50,305 bases of DNA, from NCBI GenBank assembly GCA_015654745.1, contig JAATGH010000209.1:1-50305 (forward strand). The letters run 5' to 3'. Shown here piece after piece: positions 1 through 7,362 of the stretch (within the stretch, counting starts at the first letter, position 1; every line of letters starts with the position of its first letter). The notes under the pieces are model-generated. The model had not been told where the DNA came from, made no database searches, and worked only from the letters and a program-made list of their open reading frames with translations. This stretch comes from Enterobacterales bacterium (GTDB lineage Bacteria > Pseudomonadota > Gammaproteobacteria > Enterobacterales > Enterobacteriaceae). The translations under genes were made by a program, and so were the position numbers.

Positions 1-1
1 C

Positions 2-37
2 AACGCGTTATACGCGCGCACCGGTAAAGGTTATTAA
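2..37 (+). CDS. 3' end of an upstream gene (partial)
   Basis: Reading from base 2 gives NALYARTGKGY followed by a TAA at 35-37, and a terminator-like hairpin starts on the next base. That spacing is typical of the end of a real gene, so I take it as the last eleven codons of a gene lying left of the window and converging on the transporter at 80-1351. Eleven residues are too few to name a family. Another frame stays open through this stretch, so the call rests mainly on the position of the hairpin. Confidence 0.4.
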   Translation, partial: NALYARTGKGY

Positions 38-60
38 GCGGCCCTTGGGCCGCGTTCCCT
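38..60 (+). terminator. Rho-independent terminator between convergent genes
   Basis: GCGGCCC (38-44) and GGGCCGC (47-53) form a 7-bp GC stem closed by TT, followed by gttccctttaa. It sits directly after the stop of the left-edge gene and before the stop of the convergent transporter. The minimal 2-nt loop would in practice open to 4 nt. The T-tract is interrupted, so efficiency is uncertain. Confidence 0.6.
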
Positions 61-79
61 TTAATCAACGTCCGGGGTC

Positions 80-1351
80 TCAATCCGCCGCATGGCGGCT
101 AGCGCCCAATGATGGATTTATACTTTCGGCGCCGAGCCGACGATGGCGTTGCAAAAATCCATAGATTAATAAGGACATCCCGCCCAATACCACCAGTGCG
201 CCGAGGATCATAAAACCCGACATATAGGATCCGGTTGAAGCGTAAACGCTGGCCACCATCAGGCCAGCCAAGGTTCCGCCGCCGCCCGCGCCCAGGCCGT
301 TGACGATGCCGGACGCCGCGCCGATGGCATGGGGCCTGACGTTGGATTGAATAATCGACCAGATATTGGGTGTGAAGCTGCTGGCATAATACCCCATGGC
401 AAAGGTGATCAGCGCCAGTTTCAAATAGCCGTCGTTTACCGCCGGCAACAGCAGCAGCAGGCATCCGGGAATCAGCAGGCCCAGCGCGGCGATCACGATG
501 CGCTTGCCGGTTTTATCACTGATATAGGCCATGGGCACCGCCAGCAGCACCGCGGCCAAATAAGGCAACGCGCTGGCATACGCCTGGGCCATGCCGGTAA
601 AACCAATGGATTTCACCGCCATGGGGATCCATAAGGTAATGCCCCAGAACAACATGCCTTGGGTGATATAGGTAAAAATCAGCAGCCCGAAGGAGAGGCC
701 GCCAAAGGCTTCCAGGGTGAGCCTTGGCGTTTTTGCCGCAGGAGTTATGGCGCGTTTTTCCGGATAAGGCGCGTCGGCGGTGCTTAACAGCGTTCTGGCA
801 TATAACGGCACCATGACCAACAGCCCTACCGCGCCGCAAAGATAAAACAGATTTCGCCAACCGATGGCGGCATGAATCGGGGTCAGAATAATAAACCCAA
901 AGCCTAGGGCGAGAAACTGTCCGTAATATTGAATCACGCTATTGGCACGGGTCAGTTCTTGCGGTGAAAACCACAATTTGACGAAACGTGATTGCTGAGG
1001 CCAATAAATGCCTTCCGCAATGCCCAAGACTAAACGGCATAGGAGTAATACCAAGATAGAGTGCGCCATGCCGGTGACCAACGTGGAGCATGACCACAGA
1101 CCCATCATCAGAATGGCAATTTTTTTCGGATCCATTCGGGACGTAAATATGCCCCCAAGGATATTGGCAAAAATATAGCCAATGAGGAAAGTGGTTAGCA
1201 CCCAGCCGGATACGGTGGCGAACCGGCTGCCGGCAAAGCCAAGATCCTCTGCCACCGAAGGTAGCGATACGGATAAATTGGTGCGATCGATATAAGAAAT
1301 AAACATGCCCAGCATCAGCGTACCGCCAATACGTAACCATCTTGCGTTCAT
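80..1351 (-). CDS. MFS transporter, ACS (anion:cation symporter) type
   Basis: A 423-residue inner-membrane protein with about twelve hydrophobic segments. The first helix ends in YIDRTNLS (about 20-27), the signature seen in ACS-family members that import organic anions such as hexuronates, glucarate and tartrate by proton symport. Length is normal for the family. It starts 22 bp after the amidohydrolase stop at 1374, with AAAGG upstream of the ATG, so the two genes form one minus-strand operon with the amidohydrolase first. The likely role is uptake of the amidohydrolase's substrate, probably an acylated or amide-bearing carboxylate. That substrate is inference; the transporter type is clear from the sequence. 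Confidence 0.85.
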   Translation of the reverse strand: MNARWLRIGGTLMLGMFISYIDRTNLSVSLPSVAEDLGFAGSRFATVSGWVLTTFLIGYIFANILGGIFTSRMDPKKIAILMMGLWSCSTLVTGMAHSILVLLLCRLVLGIAEGIYWPQQSRFVKLWFSPQELTRANSVIQYYGQFLALGFGFIILTPIHAAIGWRNLFYLCGAVGLLVMVPLYARTLLSTADAPYPEKRAITPAAKTPRLTLEAFGGLSFGLLIFTYITQGMLFWGITLWIPMAVKSIGFTGMAQAYASALPYLAAVLLAVPMAYISDKTGKRIVIAALGLLIPGCLLLLLPAVNDGYLKLALITFAMGYYASSFTPNIWSIIQSNVRPHAIGAASGIVNGLGAGGGGTLAGLMVASVYASTGSYMSGFMILGALVVLGGMSLLIYGFLQRHRRLGAESINPSLGASRHAAD

Positions 1352-1373
1352 AGAATGTGGCCTTTATTAGCTA

Positions 1374-2507
1374 TCAAAAACCTGTTTGCCGAAAGAGTAT
1401 TTCGCCGGCGCGGATTGTCATGGTGGGGATGAATACATTTTCGCCCTGGAGTTCCCTTCCCTGAATGTCGGTAAAGGTGACGCGAGCGGAATCAAGCTTA
1501 AATAGCGCTATATCGGCACAGGCTCCTGGCGCCAATGTGCCTATACGTTGCGCCATATTCATTAACCGGGCAGGGGTGGCGGTACAGGCGGCAATGATAT
1601 CAAGCAGCGGCATGCCGAGAGCGAGCAGCTTCGACATGACCCAGGGCAAATTAAAAGTCGGTGACTTATTAAAAGTGAACCGGGACAAATCACTGCTGAT
1701 AATATCCGGGAAAAAACCCTCGGCGATGGCGCGTTGCGCCGTATGAATAGAGAAATGACTTCTGCCATGGGCGCAGTCAAATATTACGCCGCGCCGGCGC
1801 GCCGCAATGACCTCCGTCAACACATGCCCATCTTGTCCGATGATGGTGCTGCCCTTACCATGAAACGCGTGTGCATAGATATCTCCCCGGCGAAACAGCG
1901 CAACCAATTGTTCGGTGGGCACCACCGGGTCGGTGGTATGCACAGCTATCGGACAGCCGAGCTCGGCGGCCAGCTCCAGCGCGGCCAGCATCGGCTTGAC
2001 GCCCAGCGTGCCGACTACGGCGCGTTCCTGTTTAAGCTTTAGACCCAGCAGGTTGTCACCGTATTGACGAAACAACCGTCGTATTTTGTCCCGATCATAT
2101 TTTACCGGGTCTTGGTTTTCTTCCTCCCAGGTTTGTCCCGGTGATGAAACGGCCAGGAAACTTTTAATTCGGGCCCGACTTTGCGCCACGGTTTGCCGGC
2201 GGAACATCTCGTAAATCGCCGTGCCGGCGGAACCGGCATCAACCACGGTGGTCACACCATAGGGCAGGGTAGCCAGGTCGGCGGGTACGCCATATTCCGT
2301 TCCGTCAGCGAAAACATGGGCATGAAAATCAATCAGTCCGGGAACAAGATAGCAGCCGTTGGCATTAATGATGTCAGTGGCCGGGGTGAGCGGAATATCG
2401 GCATCCACAATGGTTTCACCAATTAACCGCACGTTTTGCACCCGGTTAATATGGCGAGAAGGATCGACAACATGCCCGCCGGTAAGAAGGATATCTGTAT
2501 TAAGCAT
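1374..2507 (-). CDS. Amidohydrolase/deacetylase family metallohydrolase (cog3964 type)
   Basis: A 377-residue cytosolic amidohydrolase-superfamily enzyme. Visible features are the HxH metal motif in DFHAHVF (H62, H64), VTTVVDAGSAG, a lysine-rich LKLKQE segment that could supply the bridging carbamate, later histidines in AVHTTDP and HAFHGKG, and the metal/catalytic aspartate in SSDLSR. The DAGSAG and HAFHGKG features fit the subgroup often misnamed dihydroorotase; members of cog3964 have been reported, from memory, to deacetylate N- or O-acetyl carboxylates such as acetyl-(R)-mandelate. The start has a weak Shine-Dalgarno. It is followed by an ACS transporter, suggesting a small uptake-and-deacylation operon. 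A perfect CRP-type dyad lies about 150 bp upstream. The substrate is unknown. Confidence 0.8.
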   Translation of the reverse strand: MLNTDILLTGGHVVDPSRHINRVQNVRLIGETIVDADIPLTPATDIINANGCYLVPGLIDFHAHVFADGTEYGVPADLATLPYGVTTVVDAGSAGTAIYEMFRRQTVAQSRARIKSFLAVSSPGQTWEEENQDPVKYDRDKIRRLFRQYGDNLLGLKLKQERAVVGTLGVKPMLAALELAAELGCPIAVHTTDPVVPTEQLVALFRRGDIYAHAFHGKGSTIIGQDGHVLTEVIAARRRGVIFDCAHGRSHFSIHTAQRAIAEGFFPDIISSDLSRFTFNKSPTFNLPWVMSKLLALGMPLLDIIAACTATPARLMNMAQRIGTLAPGACADIALFKLDSARVTFTDIQGRELQGENVFIPTMTIRAGEILFRQTGF

Positions 2508-2942
2508 CGTTATTTCAGAGTAAAAACTCTGACCTACCTAATTAATATCAAATTGGTGTTGTCAGTATTTCACTAGGTTAGGGGTATTTCATTGGGCGTA
2601 TGCATTAAATTCAATTGAAGAAATACGGAGTTATTTAACTTCTTTACAGCGCAATGTGAATAATATCACATTTCTATTATTTTTTTTGAAGCGAGTCACA
2701 TAATGAATATTGTGCGGTTACGGTGGGAGAGAACTTCCGCGGGCAGTGACCGTCTCGACAGCAGAGCAACGCCGGGGAGACGAGTAGATAGTCGGCCCTT
2801 TACGCCGGAGAGGTCACCGCGCCAGGTTCCTTGGCGCCGATGGTAAAATAGTGCCCAGATTGTGACGACATAGCCTGGATAGCACTTACTATGCTGTTTT
2901 TACCATCATAACCGATTATTCTTAGACGCAATATTATTGGAA
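2508..2942. other. Divergent intergenic region with structured segments
   Basis: 435 bp between the amidohydrolase start and the yecR-like start. The left half is AT-rich and carries the CRP-like dyad at 2655-2670. The right half (about 2720-2840) is GC-rich and full of short inverted repeats: GTGACC 2746-2751 with GGTCAC 2812-2817, CGTCTC 2751-2756 with GAGACG 2777-2782, CGGC 2793-2796 with GCCG 2804-2807, and a hairpin 2818-2836. No coding frame is convincing. Confidence 0.5.
2655..2670. promoter_or_regulatory. CRP-type binding site
   Basis: TGTGAATAATATCACA is an exact TGTGA-N6-TCACA dyad, the core of the cAMP-CRP consensus, and the flanks AA/TT keep the symmetry. It lies 148 bp upstream of the amidohydrolase ATG and about 270 bp upstream of the yecR-like gene. 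Catabolite control of the amidohydrolase-transporter operon is the simpler reading. The dyad is seen; the function is inferred from the known consensus. Confidence 0.65.
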
Positions 2943-3269
2943 ATGAGCAAAAAAATGATAATGAAACCAGCTCTGCTACTCTTTTTTGCCGGACTATTGG
3001 CCGGATGTGTGACCCATGAAAAAATGACTTTTGTGGGAGGAAATAAGGCCGACGGGATAGTCAAATTAGCATATGGCTATCGGGTATATGAAAAACCGGT
3101 GGTTGATTTGGCCGCCGGCAGACAGATGGCCTTGGATAAGTGCAATTCGTGGGGTTATGCCGAGGTAAGTCAAACGGGCAAAAATATACCGGAATGCATC
3201 AGACAATCGAAAATAGCCTGCAACATTACCTACGTCACCGTAGAGTATCAATGTAGTGGGAAAAAATAA
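2943..3269 (+). CDS. yecR: YecR-like lipoprotein
   Basis: A small exported protein of 108 residues from the ATG at 2943; the ATG at 2958 is an alternative and neither has a strong Shine-Dalgarno. A hydrophobic signal ends in a lipobox LLAGC, so the cysteine should be lipidated and the protein anchored in the envelope. The mature part keeps the YecR-family pattern: a repeated KLAYGYRVYE start, a DKCNSWGY segment, and paired cysteines in CIRQSKIACNITYVTVEYQC that probably form disulfides. In E. coli yecR belongs to the flagellar regulon but its function is unknown. I found no convincing sigma-28 site here; ACCGATTA at 2911-2918 resembles the -10 but lacks a -35. Confidence 0.75.
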   Translation: MSKKMIMKPALLLFFAGLLAGCVTHEKMTFVGGNKADGIVKLAYGYRVYEKPVVDLAAGRQMALDKCNSWGYAEVSQTGKNIPECIRQSKIACNITYVTVEYQCSGKK

Positions 3270-3306
3270 ATCATTGATCCCCACTGTTTACATCGTGGTA
3301 AATACT

Positions 3307-3326
3307 CTAAAAAGGTCGTTTTTTAG
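3307..3326. terminator. AT-rich hairpin between convergent genes
   Basis: CTAAAAA (3307-3313) pairs with TTTTTAG (3320-3326) around GGTCGT. It lies between the yecR-like stop (3269) and the GT9 stop (3352). The stem is weak (A/T only), but it has T-runs on both strands and could end transcription from both sides. Confidence 0.35.
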
Positions 3327-3351
3327 TTGTCCGATTACGTTTTTGCTGCCG

Positions 3352-4497
3352 TCATCTTTCTGCCGTCTGTCCTAACGCCACTTCTATTATTTGATCCTGC
3401 AACGGCCGGTTGGGCTGAGGCGATATAGGGTTAGTCAGCATATCTGCGGGCAGGTCGATATTGATGGGCAACGCGGTGGCCTGCGCGTCCGCGCGCAGCT
3501 TCAAACGATGAACCGCTTCTACGACGGTATCGACTTTTACCGTTCCGACATCATGATTTTCTGCGCTGATGATTTCATGCTCTACCTGCCAGGGTGCCCA
3601 TACTACCGGATCGCTGTTACCAAACAGCGCAACGATCGGTTTGCCAAGTCCGGCGGCAATATGCATGGCACCGCCATCGCTGGTAATAACGAGGTTGCAC
3701 AACGAAACGGCGGCCATCAACTCTCCTAATGTATGCGTCGGAATAGGCGTTATCGGCAGGTCTTGGCACAGTGACGCAATGAGTAACGCACTCACATCAT
3801 CACCAGGATGCCTGGGGTTATCCGCCGAACCGGGCGACCATAGCAGAACGATCTTGCAGGAATAGGCGGCGGCCAGGCGGTGGGCTAATAAAACAAAATT
3901 TGAGGATGACCAGCGCTGCAGAATTTTTCGCGAGCTTATTTGTAAGGCAAACACCGGTTGTTGGCGATCGATATCATAGGCGGTGCGCATTTCCCTTACG
4001 AGTAGCGGGTCCGCGTAAAGGCGCAAGGGCCCTGGTTGGCTAGTGCTTCCCAGCGGCGTGAGCATTCGATAAAATCGTTTAACTAAATGTTCGGTAACAT
4101 CCTTAGGCGGGGTGACCAGCGCGGTAATACAAGAGTGAGTCGTCTCCCCCAACGCAATGACATTTTTTGCCTTTGCCAATCTGACCCATTGCAGTATGCG
4201 TTTATCCCATTGCCCCTTACCGATAAGGACGACATCATAGCGTTCTTGGCGTACCGACCAGATGACCTTTAAACGCTGAATGATAAGTTTAATAACCGAC
4301 TCATGCTTTTCACGATGGTGCAGCTTGCTATAAATATAGACTTTTGAAACATGGGGGTTGCCATCAAGCGCGGCGGCATTGTAACTATTCGCTAAAACAT
4401 CCACCTGATAATGTAATTCCTCGGCCAACGCGGTTATCAGGGGTGTGGTCAAAATTAAATCGCCAATATTGTCTCGGCAAATGACAAGTGCTTTCAT
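3352..4497 (-). CDS. Glycosyltransferase family 9 (heptosyltransferase-like)
   Basis: A 381-residue GT-B-fold enzyme related to LPS heptosyltransferases. The N-terminal motif RDNIGDLILTTPL (about 5-17) and the C-terminal nucleotide-binding stretch VITSDGGAMHIAAGLGKPIVALFG are characteristic of GT9. It would transfer a heptose or another sugar from a nucleotide donor to an LPS core or other surface glycan at the inner face of the membrane. I chose the ATG at 4497, which has AGGTG seven bases upstream; an in-frame GTG at 4506 overlaps that ribosome site. It stands alone, not in a waa operon, so it may be an accessory core-modifying enzyme. Its acceptor is unknown. Confidence 0.8.
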   Translation of the reverse strand: MKALVICRDNIGDLILTTPLITALAEELHYQVDVLANSYNAAALDGNPHVSKVYIYSKLHHREKHESVIKLIIQRLKVIWSVRQERYDVVLIGKGQWDKRILQWVRLAKAKNVIALGETTHSCITALVTPPKDVTEHLVKRFYRMLTPLGSTSQPGPLRLYADPLLVREMRTAYDIDRQQPVFALQISSRKILQRWSSSNFVLLAHRLAAAYSCKIVLLWSPGSADNPRHPGDDVSALLIASLCQDLPITPIPTHTLGELMAAVSLCNLVITSDGGAMHIAAGLGKPIVALFGNSDPVVWAPWQVEHEIISAENHDVGTVKVDTVVEAVHRLKLRADAQATALPINIDLPADMLTNPISPQPNRPLQDQIIEVALGQTAER

Positions 4498-4866
4498 TCT
4501 TTTCACCTGGAAATTATGATGGTAAATTTATCATTCAAAATAATGGGGCTATTTATATTTGGCTCACGGATTATTCAATGTTATTAATTTTATTAAACTG
4601 GTCTTACATCAGCAGTGCTTATCAAAAAGGAGCCTGTTGGCGTAAGGGCGTAGAGCTGCCACAGGAAGCGTGAAGCGTTCAATGGTGTTGAGCATCGGAA
4701 CGCAAGCCTCTACGCCGAGGTAAGTATACTATTTTATATGATTATGTAGTGTTAATTATTGAACGCTTAAGTGTCTGAATACTGTTAAGACAATGTCGTT
4801 TGATGATGTTGGTACTCACGTCCCAACTTTTAGTGATGCGGAGTAACGGTTACCTCCGCATAACGA
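4498..4866. other. Intergenic region with interleaved inverted repeats
   Basis: 369 bp between the GT9 start and the end of the small Cys-rich gene. No credible gene. Three inverted repeats stand out: CCTGTTGGC 4633-4641 with GCCACAGG 4658-4665 (one bulge); GGCGTAGAG 4647-4655 with CTCTACGCC 4708-4716; AAGCGTTCAAT 4673-4683 with ATTGAACGCTT 4758-4768. The second pairs the loop of the first to downstream sequence, and the third interleaves with the second. Confidence 0.5.
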
Positions 4867-5091
4867 TCATCTGGGCTTGGCTGTGGCCAGACACTTAGGT
4901 TCATAGGCCTGACAGATATCGTTGGGTGAAACCAACCGATCATGGCGCAGGCACAGGCCGGCATCGCTGATGCTGGCCCCAAAGGCCGACCCCAGTGACG
5001 ACAGTCCCGAGAATGCCTGTTCCATTTCAGCCCGGTCGCGCAGACAAAAACGGCAGTCGGCGCACTTGGCATTATCGTTTGGCCGGCGCAT
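4867..5091 (-). CDS. Small cysteine-rich, probably metal-binding protein
   Basis: A 74-residue protein beginning MRRPNDNAKC. It contains CADCRFC (a CxxCxxC cluster at about 10-16), then CLRHDRLVSPNDICQAYEP, where further Cys and His residues could complete a zinc- or iron-binding site. This resembles short zinc-ribbon-like proteins that pair CxxC with a C-x-H...SPxxxC tail; I cannot name the family. The ATG overlaps the stop of the upstream membrane gene in TGATG, so translation is probably coupled and the two products may cooperate. An in-frame start at 5115 would overlap more. A competing frame (4830-5072) lacks the regular Cys pattern and is taken as a shadow. Confidence 0.6.
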   Translation of the reverse strand: MRRPNDNAKCADCRFCLRDRAEMEQAFSGLSSLGSAFGASISDAGLCLRHDRLVSPNDICQAYEPKCLATAKPR

Positions 5092-6500
5092 CACAGATGA
5101 CTCAACTGATTCCAAAAGTCCGCAAATAAGTGGGCGGACAGAAAATAACCCAGGACCACATTCACCACCACGCCAGCGGTAAACGCCCAGAATGGCCTTA
5201 AGCCGGTGCTGGTTAAACGGGAGAACCGGGTGCTCAACCCGATACTTAAAAAACAGAAAATAAATGCCCAGGTGCGCAGCGCGGTAATGGGCGCAATAAA
5301 CGCAGGCGTCAGGGCAGAGCGATATTCCGCCAGGGTATAATGACTGCTCAACCAGGTCACGAACAGTGAAGCCAGCACAAAACCCAGCACGAATTTCGGG
5401 AAACGCTGCCAGATTTCCGTGGCGCCGGCCTTGGCGTCAATTCCGTCATCCGCATTACGCCACCGGGTTGTGGCAACTATCGCCAGTACAAAAGCCCAAA
5501 TACCGATCCAGATATCGCGGCCGATCACTTTCATCAGCGTAAAAGCTTGCACCGCGGCGTCCGGTTTACCGGCAATGCCGCCGCCAGAATGAGCCGCTAG
5601 GTCGCTATAGGTTTGGGCTGCGGCAATGCCGGCCGCATCGGCGAATTCTGATGTGCCAATCCAGGCGCCGGCAACGCCGGTGGACAACCCCAGCAAACGC
5701 GCGACAAAAGGCAGTACCAGCAAAGAGACGATCGCCCAGATAATCACCAGCGATATGGCCACCGACGCCTGCTCACGTTTGGCCCGCACCGCCCCCGCCA
5801 CGGCAATGGCGGCGGACACGCCGCATACGGCGCCACCCACGCCCAGCACGGCGGCAAAACGCTGCTCTAATCCCAGCAGGCGAGCGGCGAAGAATATAAC
5901 CAAAAAGGTGACTAGAGAAACGATGCTTGCCTGGCCGATGGCGACAGGTCCGGCCCAGAGTATTAGCGTAAGTGGCAAGGTGGCACCCAGCAGTACGATG
6001 CCGATTTTGATAAAATATTCGACGCGCAGGCTTTGCGCGAGCCAGTCCGGAATGTGCCAAATATTCGATACCACCAACCCAAGCACCAGGGCCAGCAGCG
6101 GCGGCTCGAGATTATAACGGGAGGCACTGGACCATGCGCCAAGTTGGAAAATAAATACCGAGACAATAAACAGTAGGGTAAAGCCGGCGAGAAACTTACC
6201 TGGGGCATGGCCGATAATCGCACCGCTGAGGGTGAGCAGAACCGCCCAAACCAGATACAGGCCCAATAGCGCCGGCAGACGACTCACAAGGTCGCGGCCC
6301 GCCTCGTCCAGCGTTACCCATTTTGCCGGTCCGGTGGCCAACCATTTCAAACTGCCGCCCTGTGAATAGAGGATAAACGCCACGCCAATCAATAATAGCG
6401 CCAGAATAATCGACCACCAATCTTCCTGCCGCCACCAGCGTGACGCGAGGGGATCGTTAGGCGGGGTAATCGCCGCGCCGCCATTTTCATTTATACTCAT
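5091..6500 (-). CDS. Putative sulfate exporter family transporter (YeiH/PSE family)
   Basis: A 469-residue polytopic inner-membrane protein of the UPF0324/YeiH group. Typical segments are IGIVLLGATLPLTLIL, a long glycine/alanine-rich stretch GVGGAVCGVSAAIAVAGAV, and WIGTSEFADAAGIAAA. It is about 120 residues longer than E. coli YeiH (about 349), with an N-terminal extension of two or three extra membrane segments; such long forms exist in other Proteobacteria. Family members are proposed to export sulfate or sulfite, but few have been tested. It is translationally coupled to the Cys-rich gene at 4867-5091, an arrangement that might link transport to metal or thiol sensing. Confidence 0.75.
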   Translation of the reverse strand: MSINENGGAAITPPNDPLASRWWRQEDWWSIILALLLIGVAFILYSQGGSLKWLATGPAKWVTLDEAGRDLVSRLPALLGLYLVWAVLLTLSGAIIGHAPGKFLAGFTLLFIVSVFIFQLGAWSSASRYNLEPPLLALVLGLVVSNIWHIPDWLAQSLRVEYFIKIGIVLLGATLPLTLILWAGPVAIGQASIVSLVTFLVIFFAARLLGLEQRFAAVLGVGGAVCGVSAAIAVAGAVRAKREQASVAISLVIIWAIVSLLVLPFVARLLGLSTGVAGAWIGTSEFADAAGIAAAQTYSDLAAHSGGGIAGKPDAAVQAFTLMKVIGRDIWIGIWAFVLAIVATTRWRNADDGIDAKAGATEIWQRFPKFVLGFVLASLFVTWLSSHYTLAEYRSALTPAFIAPITALRTWAFIFCFLSIGLSTRFSRLTSTGLRPFWAFTAGVVVNVVLGYFLSAHLFADFWNQLSHL

Positions 6501-7362
6501 TATTCATGCCCCAATGAAAAATAAATAAATTCATTCTCAGCGGGAATATTGCCGCTGTTCAACGGGAAAATAACGGAAATAATTCACGATGGATATTATT
6601 ATTCTGTTATGGTTAATAACCAATCATTATATGATGAATCCAAACATCGGTTCTGACGCCGCCGTAATCCCGGTGATGGCTATTATTTTTTTCTCAAGCG
6701 CCAGGGCGATGATTATTGTACTATTGCTTCTTCCATCGGCGCGCCGGCATTGTCGGTGGCCATTATCTTATGGCGAAAAAGTACTTAGCAAGCCAATTAT
6801 TGTCATAATGATGAGCCATGTTTTTCTCGAAACGGGTAAATATAGTTTTACCGCGAAGGTGTATGATATCTCTTTTTTTGCGTCAGCTCATCGGGATGCA
6901 CTCGCGTGTTGCCTTCCCGCAACTTGAATTATTCAGCGTAAAAATAATAAAGCGTTGTCGATTGGTGAAAATTTGATGGCGGCGGATGTTGACCTCAGCC
7001 GGATGAGGACATGGACGGGTAGAGGATCAAGATGATGCGGCCCCATGATGCGATCCTCCTTTCGACGTGAACCCCCGGTGTTTTTTTAAGTCAGTTGCGG
7101 ATCATAAGTTATTTCTGAATATCGCCATCAACGATTAAGCATTTCCAGCCGACAGCCGATAACACTCTAAGTACCGCTATGGCGAAACGATAAAAAAGCA
7201 TGACAAGACGTGGAGGGCGGGCCGCATGATTGCAACTGTTATCTGCTCCAGGCGGAAAGGCAAAGCGTTTATTGCCCCAGAGCAGAATTTTATTCCTTGA
7301 TTTCCGAATCATTACTATCGCCTTGTTACCGCACATCAATAAGTATTCGCATTGGGGAAAGC
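6501..7362. other. Long intergenic region upstream of cheV
   Basis: 862 bp. A plus-strand frame at 6589-6927 (112 codons) is low-complexity, rich in Ile/Leu, has no Shine-Dalgarno and matches nothing I know, so I do not call it. A different frame around 6670-6790 reads GAPALSVAIILWRKST and may be decayed membrane-protein sequence, but this is weak. GAGGATC 7022-7028 and GATCCTC 7052-7058 form a loose inverted repeat. The cheV promoter lies at 7136-7162. Confidence 0.4.
7136..7162 (+). promoter_or_regulatory. Sigma-28 (FliA) promoter of cheV
   Basis: TAAG (7136-7139), a 15-bp spacer, then GCCGATAA (7155-7162). The -10 is an exact match to the enterobacterial FliA consensus TAAA-N15-GCCGATAA, the spacing is exact, and the -35 has three of four bases. 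It points toward cheV, leaving a leader of about 190 nt. The match is seen; use by FliA is inferred and fits class 3 flagellar expression of chemotaxis genes. Confidence 0.8.

Noticed and set aside
2863-2918. Sigma-28 promoter for the yecR-like gene
   Set aside because: ACCGATTA (2911-2918) has no -35 at the right distance and GACGACAT (2864) matches the -10 in only five of eight bases.
4640-4720. JUMPstart/ops element for RfaH upstream of the GT9 gene
   Set aside because: The nearest sequence, GGCGTAGAG, does not match the ops core GGCGGTAGCGT.
4633-4768. Retron-type or IS200-type element
   Set aside because: No reverse transcriptase or transposase gene is adjacent and the helices do not follow the known layout.
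5626-6117. 163-codon plus-strand frame inside the sulfate-exporter-family gene
   Set aside because: Ala/Thr/Pro-rich mirror of a membrane protein; the membrane protein itself is well supported.
6589-6927. 112-codon plus-strand open frame upstream of cheV
   Set aside because: Low-complexity, Ile/Leu-rich, no ribosome site, no recognisable motif; AT-rich spacer sequence gives such frames by chance.
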